A stretch of DNA of 8,192 bases, taken from positions 1-8,192 of the forward strand of contig DLRK01000124.1 of assembly GCA_002501065.1 (NCBI GenBank). Direction: 5' to 3'. The DNA comes from Akkermansiaceae bacterium UBA7890 (GTDB lineage: Bacteria; Verrucomicrobiota; Verrucomicrobiia; Verrucomicrobiales; Akkermansiaceae). Both the position numbers and the translations under genes were made by a program. Positions within the stretch are counted from its first letter, which is position 1, and each line of letters starts with the position of its first letter. Below are positions 1 through 7,370 of the stretch, one piece after another. The notes under the pieces are model-generated. The model ran no database searches. It was given only the letters and a program-made list of their open reading frames with translations, and was not told the DNA's origin.

Positions 1-88
1 TGGTGCGCACGAGAGGACTCGAACCTCCACGAGTTATTCACTCACTAGATCCTGAATCTAGCGCGTCTACCAATTCCGCCACGTGCGC
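1..88 (-). tRNA. tRNA-Leu, anticodon CAG
   Basis: Complete class II transfer RNA that decodes CUG leucine codons. Read on the minus strand, the acceptor stem GCGCACG pairs with CGTGCGC, followed by discriminator A and a genome-encoded CCA (plus positions 3 to 1). The anticodon stem CTAGA/TCTAG encloses the loop TTCAGGA, giving anticodon CAG at plus positions 52-54. A long variable arm (GAGT, GAATA loop, ACTC) is typical of leucine and serine tRNAs, and the T arm carries the TTCGAGT loop with one G-U wobble in its stem. The 3' end coincides with the window edge, so nothing can be said of what follows it. No convincing promoter was seen in bases 89-216. Confidence 0.96.
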
Positions 89-216
89 TGATGCCGGGAA
101 ACCGGGGCGGCAGAAAAGCACCGGGACCTTCGGATTGCAATGCCTTTTGCACAATCCTGACCCCCGGTACCGTTTCATCATTGCAAACTGCCCTAAAGAA
201 CCAACCATCCTCCTCC

Positions 217-3060
217 ATGAAGAAGCACCTTCACGCTCTTTCCTTCCTCCTCCTGGCCCTCGGAGGGACCACAGCTCTCCCCGCCGGGGAAGTCAAACCC
301 GTCCCGTGGCCTCACAAGGACAGTGACATCGCGGTTGACCCGGATGTGCGCTTCGGTGCCCTGGACAACGGGCTGCGTTACGCCATCCGACGGAACGCCG
401 AACCCCCGGGCCGCGTCTCACTGCGCCTTCACATCGCAGCGGGATCGCTTCATGAGGCGGAGGACCAGCGCGGGGTGGCTCACTTCCTTGAGCACATGGT
501 CTTCAACGGGAGCAGGAACTTCCCCGACGTGGAGAACCTCCTGGGGCGTATGCAGCGTCTCGGAATCGCCTTCGGAGCACACGCCAACGCCTACACCTCC
601 TTCGACGAGACGGTCTACATGCTCAACCTGCCCAACCTGGAAAAGGACACTCTCAAGCTCGCCTTCGAGGTCATGCGTGACTTTGGTGACGGGGCCCTCC
701 TCGCCATCAAGGAAATCGACAAGGAACGGGGCGTGATTCTCTCCGAAAAACGCTCCCGGGACTCTGTCGAGATGCGCCTGATGGAACAGCAGTTCGAGTT
801 TCTCCTGCCTGATTCCCTCATCACCCATCGCTTCCCGATCGGGACCGAGAAAGTCATCAAGGAGGCCAGACGCGACCGCTTCACCTCCTTCTACTCGGAC
901 TACTACATCCCGGGCAACATGACTTTCATCGTGGTGGGTGATATCGATCCCGATGACTACGAGGGCCGCATCGTGAAGACCTTCACCTCCATGAAGAATC
1001 CCGAGGAACCCGGGGCGGATCCCCGGATGGGCACGATCCCAGGCGGCTTCGGTTTCCAGGCTGCGGTCTTCTCCGACAAGGAGGTCAAGAGTGACGACCT
1101 GGCCCTTGGATTCGTGCAGAAGTACGAGCCGAAACCCGACCGGGCCGCCACCAGGGTCGCTCGCATGCCACTCCGGGTGGCCAACTCGATCATTGGCCGC
1201 CGTTTTGACATCCTCGCCAAGAAGGAAGGCTCGCCCATTTCCTCGGGAAGTGCGGGCCGCTTCGAATGGTTCAACGCCCTTGAATTCGGATCCATTGATG
1301 TCACCGCCGTCGAGGGCAAATGGAGGGAAGCGGTGCCCGTGATGGAGCAGGAACTGCGCCGCGCCCTGGAATACGGATTCACCCAGACCGAACTCGATGA
1401 GATCAAGGCCCAGATTCTCAACAGGGCCGAGCAGGCGGTGAAACGGGCCGACACCCGCCAGTCCGCCTCGCTTGCAATGGGACTGGTGAAAAGCATCGGC
1501 AGCAACCGGGTCTTTACCAATCCCGAGGAATCCCTCCGGATCACCAGGATGGCGCTCAAGGCCCTCACCCTCGAGAAGTGCCACCAGTCCCTGCAGAGCC
1601 TCTGGAAGGACCGGGATCTCACCATCACCCTGACCTCCAAGGCCGCTCCCGAGGACGGGGCCAAGGTCCTCACCGCCCTTTATAAGAAGAGCCAGGCGGT
1701 CAAGGTCGCCCCCCCCGAGAAGAAAGAGGATGTCTCCTTCGCCTACACGGATTTCGGCAAGGCGGGCACGGTGACCTCGCGGCGGGAAATCAAGGACCTC
1801 GGCATCACGCAGCTGATTCTTTCCAACAACACGCGAATCAACCTGAAGCGTACCAACTTCCAGAAGAACTCCATCAGCATGCACGCCCGCCTCGGCAACG
1901 GCAAGCTGACCCAACCGACTGACAAACCAAGTCTCGACATGTTCTCCTCCATTCTCCTGAACGCGGGCGGACTCGGCAAGCACAGCAGTGACGACCTTCA
2001 GCGCATCACGGCCGGCCGGAACGTGGGTGGCAACCTGAGTGTCGATGAGGATGCCTTCACGATGGATGGACGCACCACCGAGGAGGATCTTGAGCTGCAA
2101 TTACAGCTCCTCTGCGCCAGCATCACCGATCCCGGCTACCGCGAGGAGGCCCTGCGTCAGTTCCGCAAGATGCTTCCCATGATCAGCTCCCAGTTAAAGT
2201 TCACCCTCAGTGGTGCCATGGCCGAGATGCAGGAGTGGGCACGGGGAGGAGACGGCCGCTTCGCCAAGCCGGATCCCGAGGTTCTCGCCAAGTACACCGC
2301 CGATGATGTGAAGGCCTGGATCAGTCCCGAGTTTGATGACTCCTACCTTGAGATCAGTCTCGTGGGTGACTTCGACATCGAAAAGACCATCCCACTCATC
2401 CTCGGAACAGTCGGTGCCCTGCCCACCCGCTCAAGCACCAGGCCGGCCCTCGGCAAGGAGCGTCAGTTGAAAACCCCACAGCTCCCGGCCACCAGGAAGT
2501 TCACCTACACTTCCAAGATCCCCCAGGCCGCTTCCATGGTGGGCTGGCGTATTCCGGCGGTGAAAGAGGACATCGGGGAGCTGCGCCGCCTGAATGTGCT
2601 GGCCGCCATCCTGGACGACCGGCTGCGGACCAAGCTGCGGGAGGAACTGGGAGCCACCTACAGTCCGCAGGCACACGCCAATGCAAGCATGGTCTTCGAC
2701 TACGGAAACCTGATGGCCATGTCGATCGGGGCCCCGGAGGATGTTGAAAAGGTGACCGCCTTGATCCATGAGATGGGCATTGAGCTGGGAGCCAAGGGTG
2801 TCACCCAGGACGAACTGGACCGGGCCCTCAAGCCCATCCTCTCCAACCTGGAAAAGACCCTCCGCGATAACGGCTACTGGCTCAACACCGTGATGGCCCA
2901 GTGCCAGTCCGAGCCCTACCGCCTCGACTGGGCCCGCGGGCGCGACGCGGACTACGCTTCCATCAAGCTTGCCGAGATCAACGCCCTCGCCGGGAAGCAC
3001 CTCGGCAGGGAGAATGCCGCACAGGTCACCATTCTCCCCGAGAAGGCTCCCGAGAAGTAA
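217..3060 (+). CDS. M16 family zinc metallopeptidase, PqqL/pitrilysin-like, exported
   Basis: Predicted 947-residue exported zinc peptidase that would degrade peptides or small proteins in the periplasm. Residues 1 to about 23 form a signal peptide (MKKH, a Leu-rich core, then TTALPA). The inverted zinc motif HFLEH lies at residues 89-93, and E170 in DKERGVI, 77 residues after the second histidine, is the expected third zinc ligand. The C-terminal half lacks HxxEH but has the substrate-binding pair R808 and Y815 in LREELGATY, with the same seven-residue spacing as in insulin-degrading enzyme. So both inactive and active M16 halves are present in one chain, as in PqqL (about 930 residues). The frame stays open upstream to an ATG at 91, but the ATG at 217 is chosen because it begins a proper signal peptide. 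No Shine-Dalgarno sequence is visible. The gene is single, convergent with ilvD. The substrate is unknown; despite the PqqL name, no pqq genes are nearby. Confidence 0.93.
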   Translation: MKKHLHALSFLLLALGGTTALPAGEVKPVPWPHKDSDIAVDPDVRFGALDNGLRYAIRRNAEPPGRVSLRLHIAAGSLHEAEDQRGVAHFLEHMVFNGSRNFPDVENLLGRMQRLGIAFGAHANAYTSFDETVYMLNLPNLEKDTLKLAFEVMRDFGDGALLAIKEIDKERGVILSEKRSRDSVEMRLMEQQFEFLLPDSLITHRFPIGTEKVIKEARRDRFTSFYSDYYIPGNMTFIVVGDIDPDDYEGRIVKTFTSMKNPEEPGADPRMGTIPGGFGFQAAVFSDKEVKSDDLALGFVQKYEPKPDRAATRVARMPLRVANSIIGRRFDILAKKEGSPISSGSAGRFEWFNALEFGSIDVTAVEGKWREAVPVMEQELRRALEYGFTQTELDEIKAQILNRAEQAVKRADTRQSASLAMGLVKSIGSNRVFTNPEESLRITRMALKALTLEKCHQSLQSLWKDRDLTITLTSKAAPEDGAKVLTALYKKSQAVKVAPPEKKEDVSFAYTDFGKAGTVTSRREIKDLGITQLILSNNTRINLKRTNFQKNSISMHARLGNGKLTQPTDKPSLDMFSSILLNAGGLGKHSSDDLQRITAGRNVGGNLSVDEDAFTMDGRTTEEDLELQLQLLCASITDPGYREEALRQFRKMLPMISSQLKFTLSGAMAEMQEWARGGDGRFAKPDPEVLAKYTADDVKAWISPEFDDSYLEISLVGDFDIEKTIPLILGTVGALPTRSSTRPALGKERQLKTPQLPATRKFTYTSKIPQAASMVGWRIPAVKEDIGELRRLNVLAAILDDRLRTKLREELGATYSPQAHANASMVFDYGNLMAMSIGAPEDVEKVTALIHEMGIELGAKGVTQDELDRALKPILSNLEKTLRDNGYWLNTVMAQCQSEPYRLDWARGRDADYASIKLAEINALAGKHLGRENAAQVTILPEKAPEK

Positions 3061-3098
3061 GGGATGCGCTGTCCCCGCGAAACGAACCGGGAACCGCC

Positions 3099-4802
3099 CT
3101 ACAGATCCTTGTCCGTGACCGCTCCTTCGCTGGCGGAGGTCACCGAGGCCGCATACTTGGCCAGCACTCCGCGGCGGTAGCGCGGTTCGGGCTGGGTCCA
3201 GTCTGCCTTGCGGGCTGCCAGTTCCCCGTCGCTGAGGTTCACGCTGATCTGATTGGCCACCGCATCGATGGTAATCTCATCTCCTTCCGCAAGCAGTCCG
3301 ATCGGTCCTCCCTCATAGGCCTCGGGAGTGATGTGACCGACTACGAATCCATGACTGCCTCCCGAGAAACGCCCGTCGGTGATGAGCGCCACGCTGTCAC
3401 CCAGTCCACGTCCCATCACGGCCGCGGTGGGTCCCAGCATCTCGCGCATGCCCGGACCACCCTTCGGCCCTTCACGGCGAATGACAATCACATCGCCCGT
3501 CACAATGGTGCCATCCAGGATGGCCTTCATGGCGTCTTCTTCCGAATCGAAGACGCGCGCCCGCCCGGTGAAAGCTTCTCCCTCCTTTCCCGAGATCTTG
3601 GCCACCGCCCCCTCCGGGGCGAGGTTGCCGTAGAGAATCCGCAAATGGCTGTCAGCCTTGATCGGATTGTCAAGGGATCGCACGATGACCTGGTCAGGTG
3701 GATACTCGAGGTCTGAATTGGCCAGGTTTTCAGCCATGGTCCTGCCCGTCACAGTGAGGCAGTCCCCGTGCAGCAACCCGCCCTCGAGGAGCATCTTCAT
3801 GAGCGGCACCGTTCCCCCGATCTCCACCAGGGGGGCCATCTCGAACTTGCCGCTCGGCTTGAGATCGGCCAGAACCGGCACCTTCTTCCCGATCTCGGTG
3901 AAATCGTCGATCCCGAGCGGCACCTCAGCCGCGTGGGCCATGGCAAGGAGGTGCAGGACTGCGTTAGTCGACCCCCCCAGCGCGATGACCAGCGTGATGG
4001 CATTCTCAAAGGCCTTGCGGGTCATGATATCGCACGGGGTGATCCCCTTCTCCAGCATGGCCAGCACCGCGGCACCCGCATCAAAGCAGTCCCGCATCTT
4101 GTCATCTCCCACCGCAGCCTGTGCCGAACTGTTGGGCAGGCTCATTCCGAGGGCCTCAATCGCACTGGCCATCGTGTTGGCGGTATACATTCCTCCACAG
4201 GACCCTGCCCCCGGGATGGCGTTCTCCTCCACCGCCTGCAGGTCGGCGTCGGAGTAGTCCCCGCTCGCGTGCTTCCCGACCGCTTCGAAGACCGAGACGA
4301 TATCGAGCGACTTCTCCTCACCATGCACCGTCGTGCATCCGGGCAGGATGGTGCCTCCATAGACAAAGACCGCAGGGCGGTTGAGCCGGGCCATCGCAAT
4401 GATGCACCCGGGCATGTTCTTGTCGCAGCCCCCGATGGTGACCATTCCGTCGAAACCCTCGCAGCCGACCACGGTCTCGATGGAATCCGCAATCACCTCC
4501 CGACTGACCAGGGAGTACTTCATGCCCTCCGTGCCCATCGAGATGCCGTCCGAAATCGTGATGGTATTGAAAATGACAGCCTTGCCGCCCGCTGCATCCA
4601 CGCCCTTGGCGGACTCCTGTGCAAGGCGGTCGATATGCATGTTGCAGGGGGTCACCTGGCTCCAGGTGGAGGCCACGCCGACCTGCGGCTTGTCAAAGTC
4701 CTCACGTTTGTAGCCCACCGGATAGAGCATCGCTCGGCTGGGGGCCCGGTCCGGGCCATCCAGCACAATGGAAGAGTGCTTCCGCCTGGGGTCGTCGCTC
4801 AT
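3099..4802 (-). CDS. ilvD: Dihydroxy-acid dehydratase, [2Fe-2S] type
   Basis: 567-residue cytosolic enzyme that dehydrates 2,3-dihydroxy-isovalerate and 2,3-dihydroxy-3-methylvalerate to the 2-oxo acids preceding valine, leucine and isoleucine. Iron-sulfur ligands expected from the family are C53 (VTPCN), C126 (GGCDKNMPG) and C202 (GSCGGMYTANTM). K128 is the probable carbamylated lysine, and D85 (ISDGI) and E454 (GMREM) probable magnesium ligands. S480 in GRFSGGSHG is the likely catalytic serine. The GGMYTANTM wording and the length below 600 residues match the oxygen-tolerant [2Fe-2S] class rather than the roughly 616-residue [4Fe-4S] E. coli enzyme. The ATG at 4802 starts MSDDPRRKHSS, as expected. 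A purine-rich GGAAGAG ends 8 nt upstream, the only Shine-Dalgarno-like site in the window. The frame remains open far upstream, antisense to serA, but that part looks non-coding. It is divergent from serA. Confidence 0.97.
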   Translation of the reverse strand: MSDDPRRKHSSIVLDGPDRAPSRAMLYPVGYKREDFDKPQVGVASTWSQVTPCNMHIDRLAQESAKGVDAAGGKAVIFNTITISDGISMGTEGMKYSLVSREVIADSIETVVGCEGFDGMVTIGGCDKNMPGCIIAMARLNRPAVFVYGGTILPGCTTVHGEEKSLDIVSVFEAVGKHASGDYSDADLQAVEENAIPGAGSCGGMYTANTMASAIEALGMSLPNSSAQAAVGDDKMRDCFDAGAAVLAMLEKGITPCDIMTRKAFENAITLVIALGGSTNAVLHLLAMAHAAEVPLGIDDFTEIGKKVPVLADLKPSGKFEMAPLVEIGGTVPLMKMLLEGGLLHGDCLTVTGRTMAENLANSDLEYPPDQVIVRSLDNPIKADSHLRILYGNLAPEGAVAKISGKEGEAFTGRARVFDSEEDAMKAILDGTIVTGDVIVIRREGPKGGPGMREMLGPTAAVMGRGLGDSVALITDGRFSGGSHGFVVGHITPEAYEGGPIGLLAEGDEITIDAVANQISVNLSDGELAARKADWTQPEPRYRRGVLAKYAASVTSASEGAVTDKDL

Positions 4803-4870
4803 GAGCGCGACTCTTCCAGACCCCGCGCGGGCGTCAAGCGAGGAGGACCGGGGAAATCCACAAACCCCAT
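4799..4870 (-). other. Possible 23-codon upstream ORF overlapping the ilvD start
   Basis: A short frame starting with ATG at 4870 (MGFVDFPGPPRL...) ends with a TGA that overlaps the ilvD ATG as ATGA. It lies inside the predicted ilvD leader. Its middle holds a GC-rich imperfect hairpin (plus 4819-4835, GAC and CCC arms around GCGC, one bulge). The peptide has one valine, two leucines and no isoleucine, so it is not a classical branched-chain attenuation peptide. No ribosome site is evident in front of it. Its existence as a translated peptide is speculative; the overlap could be chance. Confidence 0.2.
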
Positions 4871-4893
4871 CGACCCGCCACCTGCCCTGTAGC

Positions 4894-4901
4894 CCTATAA
4901 T
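4894..4901. promoter_or_regulatory. Overlapping divergent -10 elements, serA (+) and ilvD (-)
   Basis: Plus strand TATAAT at 4896-4901 is a perfect -10 match for serA and predicts a start near 4908 with a leader of about 48 nt. The same block read on the minus strand contains TATAGG (4899 to 4894), a 4-of-6 match facing ilvD, with a predicted leader of about 85 nt. The two share the self-complementary core TATA. Neither direction has a clear TTGACA-like -35 box at 16-18 bp, so either activators or extended contacts would be needed. This is the most AT-rich point of the 153-bp gap between the genes. Confidence 0.45.
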
Positions 4902-4955
4902 TACGCACCTGTCCTTGCCTTTCTCCCCCGTCTGGCATAAGTGCGCGCCAAACAA

Positions 4956-6566
4956 ATGGCCAGTCACCGTGTCCTTGTCGCGGACCCCATCAGTGAGCAT
5001 GGGGTCGCCCTCTTGAACGAGCACCCCGACATCACTGCCGACTTCATTCCCGATCTCGGCTCCCAACCGGAAAAACTTCTGGAAATCATTGGCGACTACG
5101 ACGCCCTCATCGTGCGCTCCCAGACCAAGCCCACTGCGGAAGTCATCGCCAGGGGTTCCAGGCTCCAGGCCATCGGCCGGGCCGGAGTGGGCGTCGACAA
5201 CATCGACCGCGAGGCCGCGAGCGCACACGGCGTGATCGTGATGAACACGCCCACAGGCAACACTGTTTCCACCGCCGAGCACGCCTTCGCTCTCATGCTG
5301 GCCACTGCCCGCAATATCGCTCCGGCCCACGCCGAAGTGCTCCAGGGCAACTTCAAGGCCGCCCGCAAGGCCTTCGCCGGTATCGAACTCAATGGCAAGC
5401 GTCTGGCCGTGATCGGGATGGGCCGCATCGGCAGCGAGTTCGTCAGGCGGGCACAGGGATTCAACATGAAGGTCGTGGCCTTCGACCCCTTCCTCACCCA
5501 GGCACGCGCCGATGAACTCAAGATCGAGCTCGCGGAATCTCCCGACGCCGCCCTCACCAGGGCGGACGTGGTCACCCTGCATGTGCCCCTCACCGACGAC
5601 ACGCGGCACATCATCAATTCCGAACGGCTGGCCCTGATGAACAAGGGCGCCCTCGTGGTCAACTGCGCGCGGGGTGGACTGATTGATGAAGAGGCCCTCA
5701 AGGTGGCCATCGACAGCGGCCACATCGCCGGTTGTGCCCTCGATGTCTATGAGGACGAACCGCCTGCCGCCGACCACCCCCTCTTTTCGCCTGGCAAACA
5801 CGTGGCCTTCACTCCTCACCTGGGAGCCTCCACCGCGGAGGCCCAGGAAAACGTGGGCATCCAGGTAGCCGAACAGATCCGTGACTTTCTCACCACCGGG
5901 GAGATCCGAAACGCGATCAACATGCCTTCCCTCGATGCCGCGGCCCTTGCCGAACTGGGTCCCTACCTCGATCTGGCCACCGCCCTTGGGAAAGTGCTCG
6001 CCAAGCTGGGTCCCGCCAGCCCCGATGCCCTGCGAGTCTCCTACCACGGCCCACTGGCCGAAAGGGACACTGGCCTGGTTTCCCGGCACGTCCTCACCGC
6101 CCTCCTGGCCGCTGGCTGCAATGAAGGGCAGGTCAACATCGTAAACGCCCCGGCAGTGGCCAAGTCAATGGGCCTGGACCTGACCGAGTCCACCATCAGC
6201 GCCGCCACCGAGTTTTCCGAACTCCTCGTCGCCGAACTCACCAAGGGTGATACCAAGTTCCGCCTGGCCGGCACCATCATTGGCAGGACTCCCCGGATCG
6301 TGGAGATCGACCGCATCTTCGTGGACACAAACATCGAGGGACACTTCCTCATCGTCTCCAACGACGACCACCCCGGCATCGTGGGTGCGCTGGGCAACGC
6401 CCTCGGCGAAGCAGGGGTCAACATTGCCAACATGTCCCTGGCCCGCAACGAGCAGGCTGGAAATGCCCTCACCATCATCGAAGTCGATCAACCCCTCGCC
6501 GCCGAGGTGATGGAGACCGTCCGGACCGTAGCGGGAATTCTCTCCGTCACCGGGGTGACGTTATAG
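4956..6566 (+). CDS. serA: D-3-phosphoglycerate dehydrogenase, long form with ACT domain
   Basis: 536-residue cytosolic enzyme that oxidises 3-phosphoglycerate to 3-phosphohydroxypyruvate with NAD+, the first step of serine synthesis. Residues 1 to about 100 and 290-320 form the substrate domain. The Rossmann NAD-binding fold includes GMGRIG at 154-159. The catalytic set is R239 (NCARGGLIDE), E268 (DVYEDEP) and H288 (TPHLGAST). Residues about 325-455 correspond to the allosteric substrate-binding domain of long PGDHs, and about 463-536 to an ACT domain (HFLIVSNDDHPGIVGALG), usually the serine-feedback site. The length is typical of the 525-530-residue long class. The ATG at 4956 (MASHRVLVAD) is preferred over an in-frame GTG at 4941, since the family starts just before the first beta strand. 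No Shine-Dalgarno is visible. It diverges from ilvD and converges on smpB with 28 bp between the stops. Confidence 0.97.
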   Translation: MASHRVLVADPISEHGVALLNEHPDITADFIPDLGSQPEKLLEIIGDYDALIVRSQTKPTAEVIARGSRLQAIGRAGVGVDNIDREAASAHGVIVMNTPTGNTVSTAEHAFALMLATARNIAPAHAEVLQGNFKAARKAFAGIELNGKRLAVIGMGRIGSEFVRRAQGFNMKVVAFDPFLTQARADELKIELAESPDAALTRADVVTLHVPLTDDTRHIINSERLALMNKGALVVNCARGGLIDEEALKVAIDSGHIAGCALDVYEDEPPAADHPLFSPGKHVAFTPHLGASTAEAQENVGIQVAEQIRDFLTTGEIRNAINMPSLDAAALAELGPYLDLATALGKVLAKLGPASPDALRVSYHGPLAERDTGLVSRHVLTALLAAGCNEGQVNIVNAPAVAKSMGLDLTESTISAATEFSELLVAELTKGDTKFRLAGTIIGRTPRIVEIDRIFVDTNIEGHFLIVSNDDHPGIVGALGNALGEAGVNIANMSLARNEQAGNALTIIEVDQPLAAEVMETVRTVAGILSVTGVTL

Positions 6567-6571
6567 GCGCC

Positions 6572-6589
6572 GGAGCCACGACGGCCTCC
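6572..6589. terminator. Short hairpin between convergent serA and smpB
   Basis: GGAGCC (6572-6577), a five-base loop, then GGCCTCC (6583-6589) form a six-pair stem with one bulged C in the 28-bp space between the two stop codons. The stem could form in either transcript. There is no U-tract on either side, so it is not a standard intrinsic terminator; it might only protect 3' ends. Confidence 0.25.
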
Positions 6590-6594
6590 CCGGG

Positions 6595-7053
6595 TCACCT
6601 CCGGTTGAACCTCGCCATCTCACGCTCGGCCTCCCGCAATTCCACTCGCTTCTTCAGGTCCTGGCGCTGGTCGGAATGGCCTTTACCCTTGCCCAGTCCA
6701 AACTCGATCTTCACCCGGCTTCCCTTGAAATACATCCGGAGACAGGGGAGGGTGAAGCCCTTTTCGTCGGTGGACTGGGCCAGCTTGAGAATCTCATTCT
6801 TGTGGAGGAGCAGCCTGCGGGGGCGCTTGGGCAAGTGCTGGAAGTACTCCGCTGCGGTCTGCCATGGCTGAATGTCGCAACCGTAGAGAAAGGCTTCCTT
6901 CCTCTCGATCCGGACAAAGGCATCCGAGATGTTGACCTTCCCCTCGCGGATGGACTTTACCTCGGTTCCCCGCAGCTGAATCCCGGCTTCGTAGGTCTCC
7001 GAGATATGATAATCGCGGCGCGCCTTCTTGTTAGTGGCGACATCACGACTCAT
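6595..7053 (-). CDS. smpB: SsrA-binding protein SmpB
   Basis: 152-residue RNA-binding protein that delivers tmRNA to stalled ribosomes in trans-translation. The sequence carries the family hallmarks in order. They are the N-terminal NKKARRDYHISETYEAGIQL stretch (residues 8-27) with GTEVKSIREGK next to it, the NISDAFVRI strand, the HLPKRPRRLLLHKNEI segment (73-88), and YFKGSRVKIEFGLGKGKG (108-125). After these comes the basic tail DLKKRVELREAEREM, which folds in the decoding centre. Length is normal (150-160). The ATG at 7053 gives a full N-terminus. No Shine-Dalgarno is seen upstream. It lies 37 bp downstream of rpoZ on the same strand, so a shared transcript is likely. The tmRNA gene itself (ssrA) is not in the window. 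Confidence 0.97.
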   Translation of the reverse strand: MSRDVATNKKARRDYHISETYEAGIQLRGTEVKSIREGKVNISDAFVRIERKEAFLYGCDIQPWQTAAEYFQHLPKRPRRLLLHKNEILKLAQSTDEKGFTLPCLRMYFKGSRVKIEFGLGKGKGHSDQRQDLKKRVELREAEREMARFNRR

Positions 7054-7070
7054 AATGACGGCCGTTTGCA

Positions 7071-7084
7071 GCGCGGGCCCGCGC
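7071..7084. repeat. 14-bp perfect GC palindrome between rpoZ and smpB
   Basis: GCGCGGGCCCGCGC is fully self-complementary and sits in the 37-bp gap between the rpoZ stop and the smpB start. In RNA it could fold as a five-pair stem with a GGCC loop. It has no U-tract, so it is more likely a processing, stability or translation-modulating element, or simply chance in GC-rich DNA. Confidence 0.5.
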
Positions 7085-7090
7085 GCGGTT

Positions 7091-7360
7091 TCAGATGATC
7101 GGCTGCTCAGCGAGCTGGATCTTGCCCTCTATGATTTCCGTAAGCGCGATATCCGCCGCTCCCATACTCGGCACCGTATCAATCAAGGGGGCGCGGCCGG
7201 TATTCAGCTGCTGGACCCGCTTGGAGACCATGTTGATCAGAATCTGGGGACTGGGAATGATTGCTGCGGCCTGGTCTACGAGATCACTTTTCATGGGTAC
7301 GCCGGAAAATCCAGACACAGGCTTCGGCTGCTCAAAGGGAATCACGTTATCAGCCTCCAT
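7091..7360 (-). CDS. rpoZ: DNA-directed RNA polymerase subunit omega
   Basis: Small subunit that helps assemble RNA polymerase by wrapping the beta' C-terminal tail. The core (ILINMVSKRVQQLNTGRAPL, then a gap, then MGAADIALTEIIEGKI) matches the RpoZ/Rpb6 pattern of a helix with basic residues followed by an AL.EI.EGKI helix. The long form is 89 residues. An internal Met at residue 23 (ATG at 7294) would give 67 residues. Counting back from the conserved QL, that shorter form has the same N-terminal length as E. coli omega, so 7294 may be the true start. The longer form is kept because the extra codons look coding (G+C 14/21, 9/21 and 12/21 at positions one, two and three) and neither start has a Shine-Dalgarno. 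It is the first gene of a probable rpoZ-smpB operon. Confidence 0.88.
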   Translation of the reverse strand: MEADNVIPFEQPKPVSGFSGVPMKSDLVDQAAAIIPSPQILINMVSKRVQQLNTGRAPLIDTVPSMGAADIALTEIIEGKIQLAEQPII

Positions 7361-7370
7361 CCGCGCGGTT

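Noticed and set aside
1..88. tRNA-Leu gene as a possible integration site for a mobile element
   Set aside because: No integrase, no repeat of the tRNA 3' end and no change in gene character are seen in the window; the sequence beyond the tRNA 3' end lies outside it.
91..216. 42-codon N-terminal extension of the M16 peptidase from ATG 91
   Set aside because: It would bury a good signal peptide inside the protein and lies immediately beside the tRNA gene.
418..2100. 560-codon open frame on the minus strand inside the peptidase gene
   Set aside because: It is antisense to a gene with clear catalytic motifs, and its product is low in complexity (rich in Gly, His, Asp, Val, Leu) with no family features. 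Strong third-position G/C bias in the real gene removes stops on the opposite strand.
2431..3000. 189-codon minus-strand frame near the end of the peptidase gene
   Set aside because: It is antisense to the conserved C-terminal M16 domain including the R/Y motif, and shows no protein features of its own.
4941..4955. GTG start for serA five codons upstream
   Set aside because: The ATG at 4956 fits the family N-terminus better, and no ribosome site favours the GTG.
4803..4955. T-box or branched-chain attenuator in the ilvD leader
   Set aside because: No T-box motif, no Ile/Val/Leu-rich leader peptide and no terminator hairpin with U-tract were found.
4803..6089. 429-codon upstream extension of the ilvD frame, antisense to serA
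   Set aside because: IlvD begins normally at the ATG at 4802, and the extension has the same composition-driven appearance as the other antisense frame. A fusion is not supported.
6558..6566. Nine-base word ACGTTATAG at the end of serA that recurs at 8059-8067
   Set aside because: The first copy includes the serA stop codon, with no nearby downstream gene on that strand; most likely a chance match and not a shared promoter or operator.
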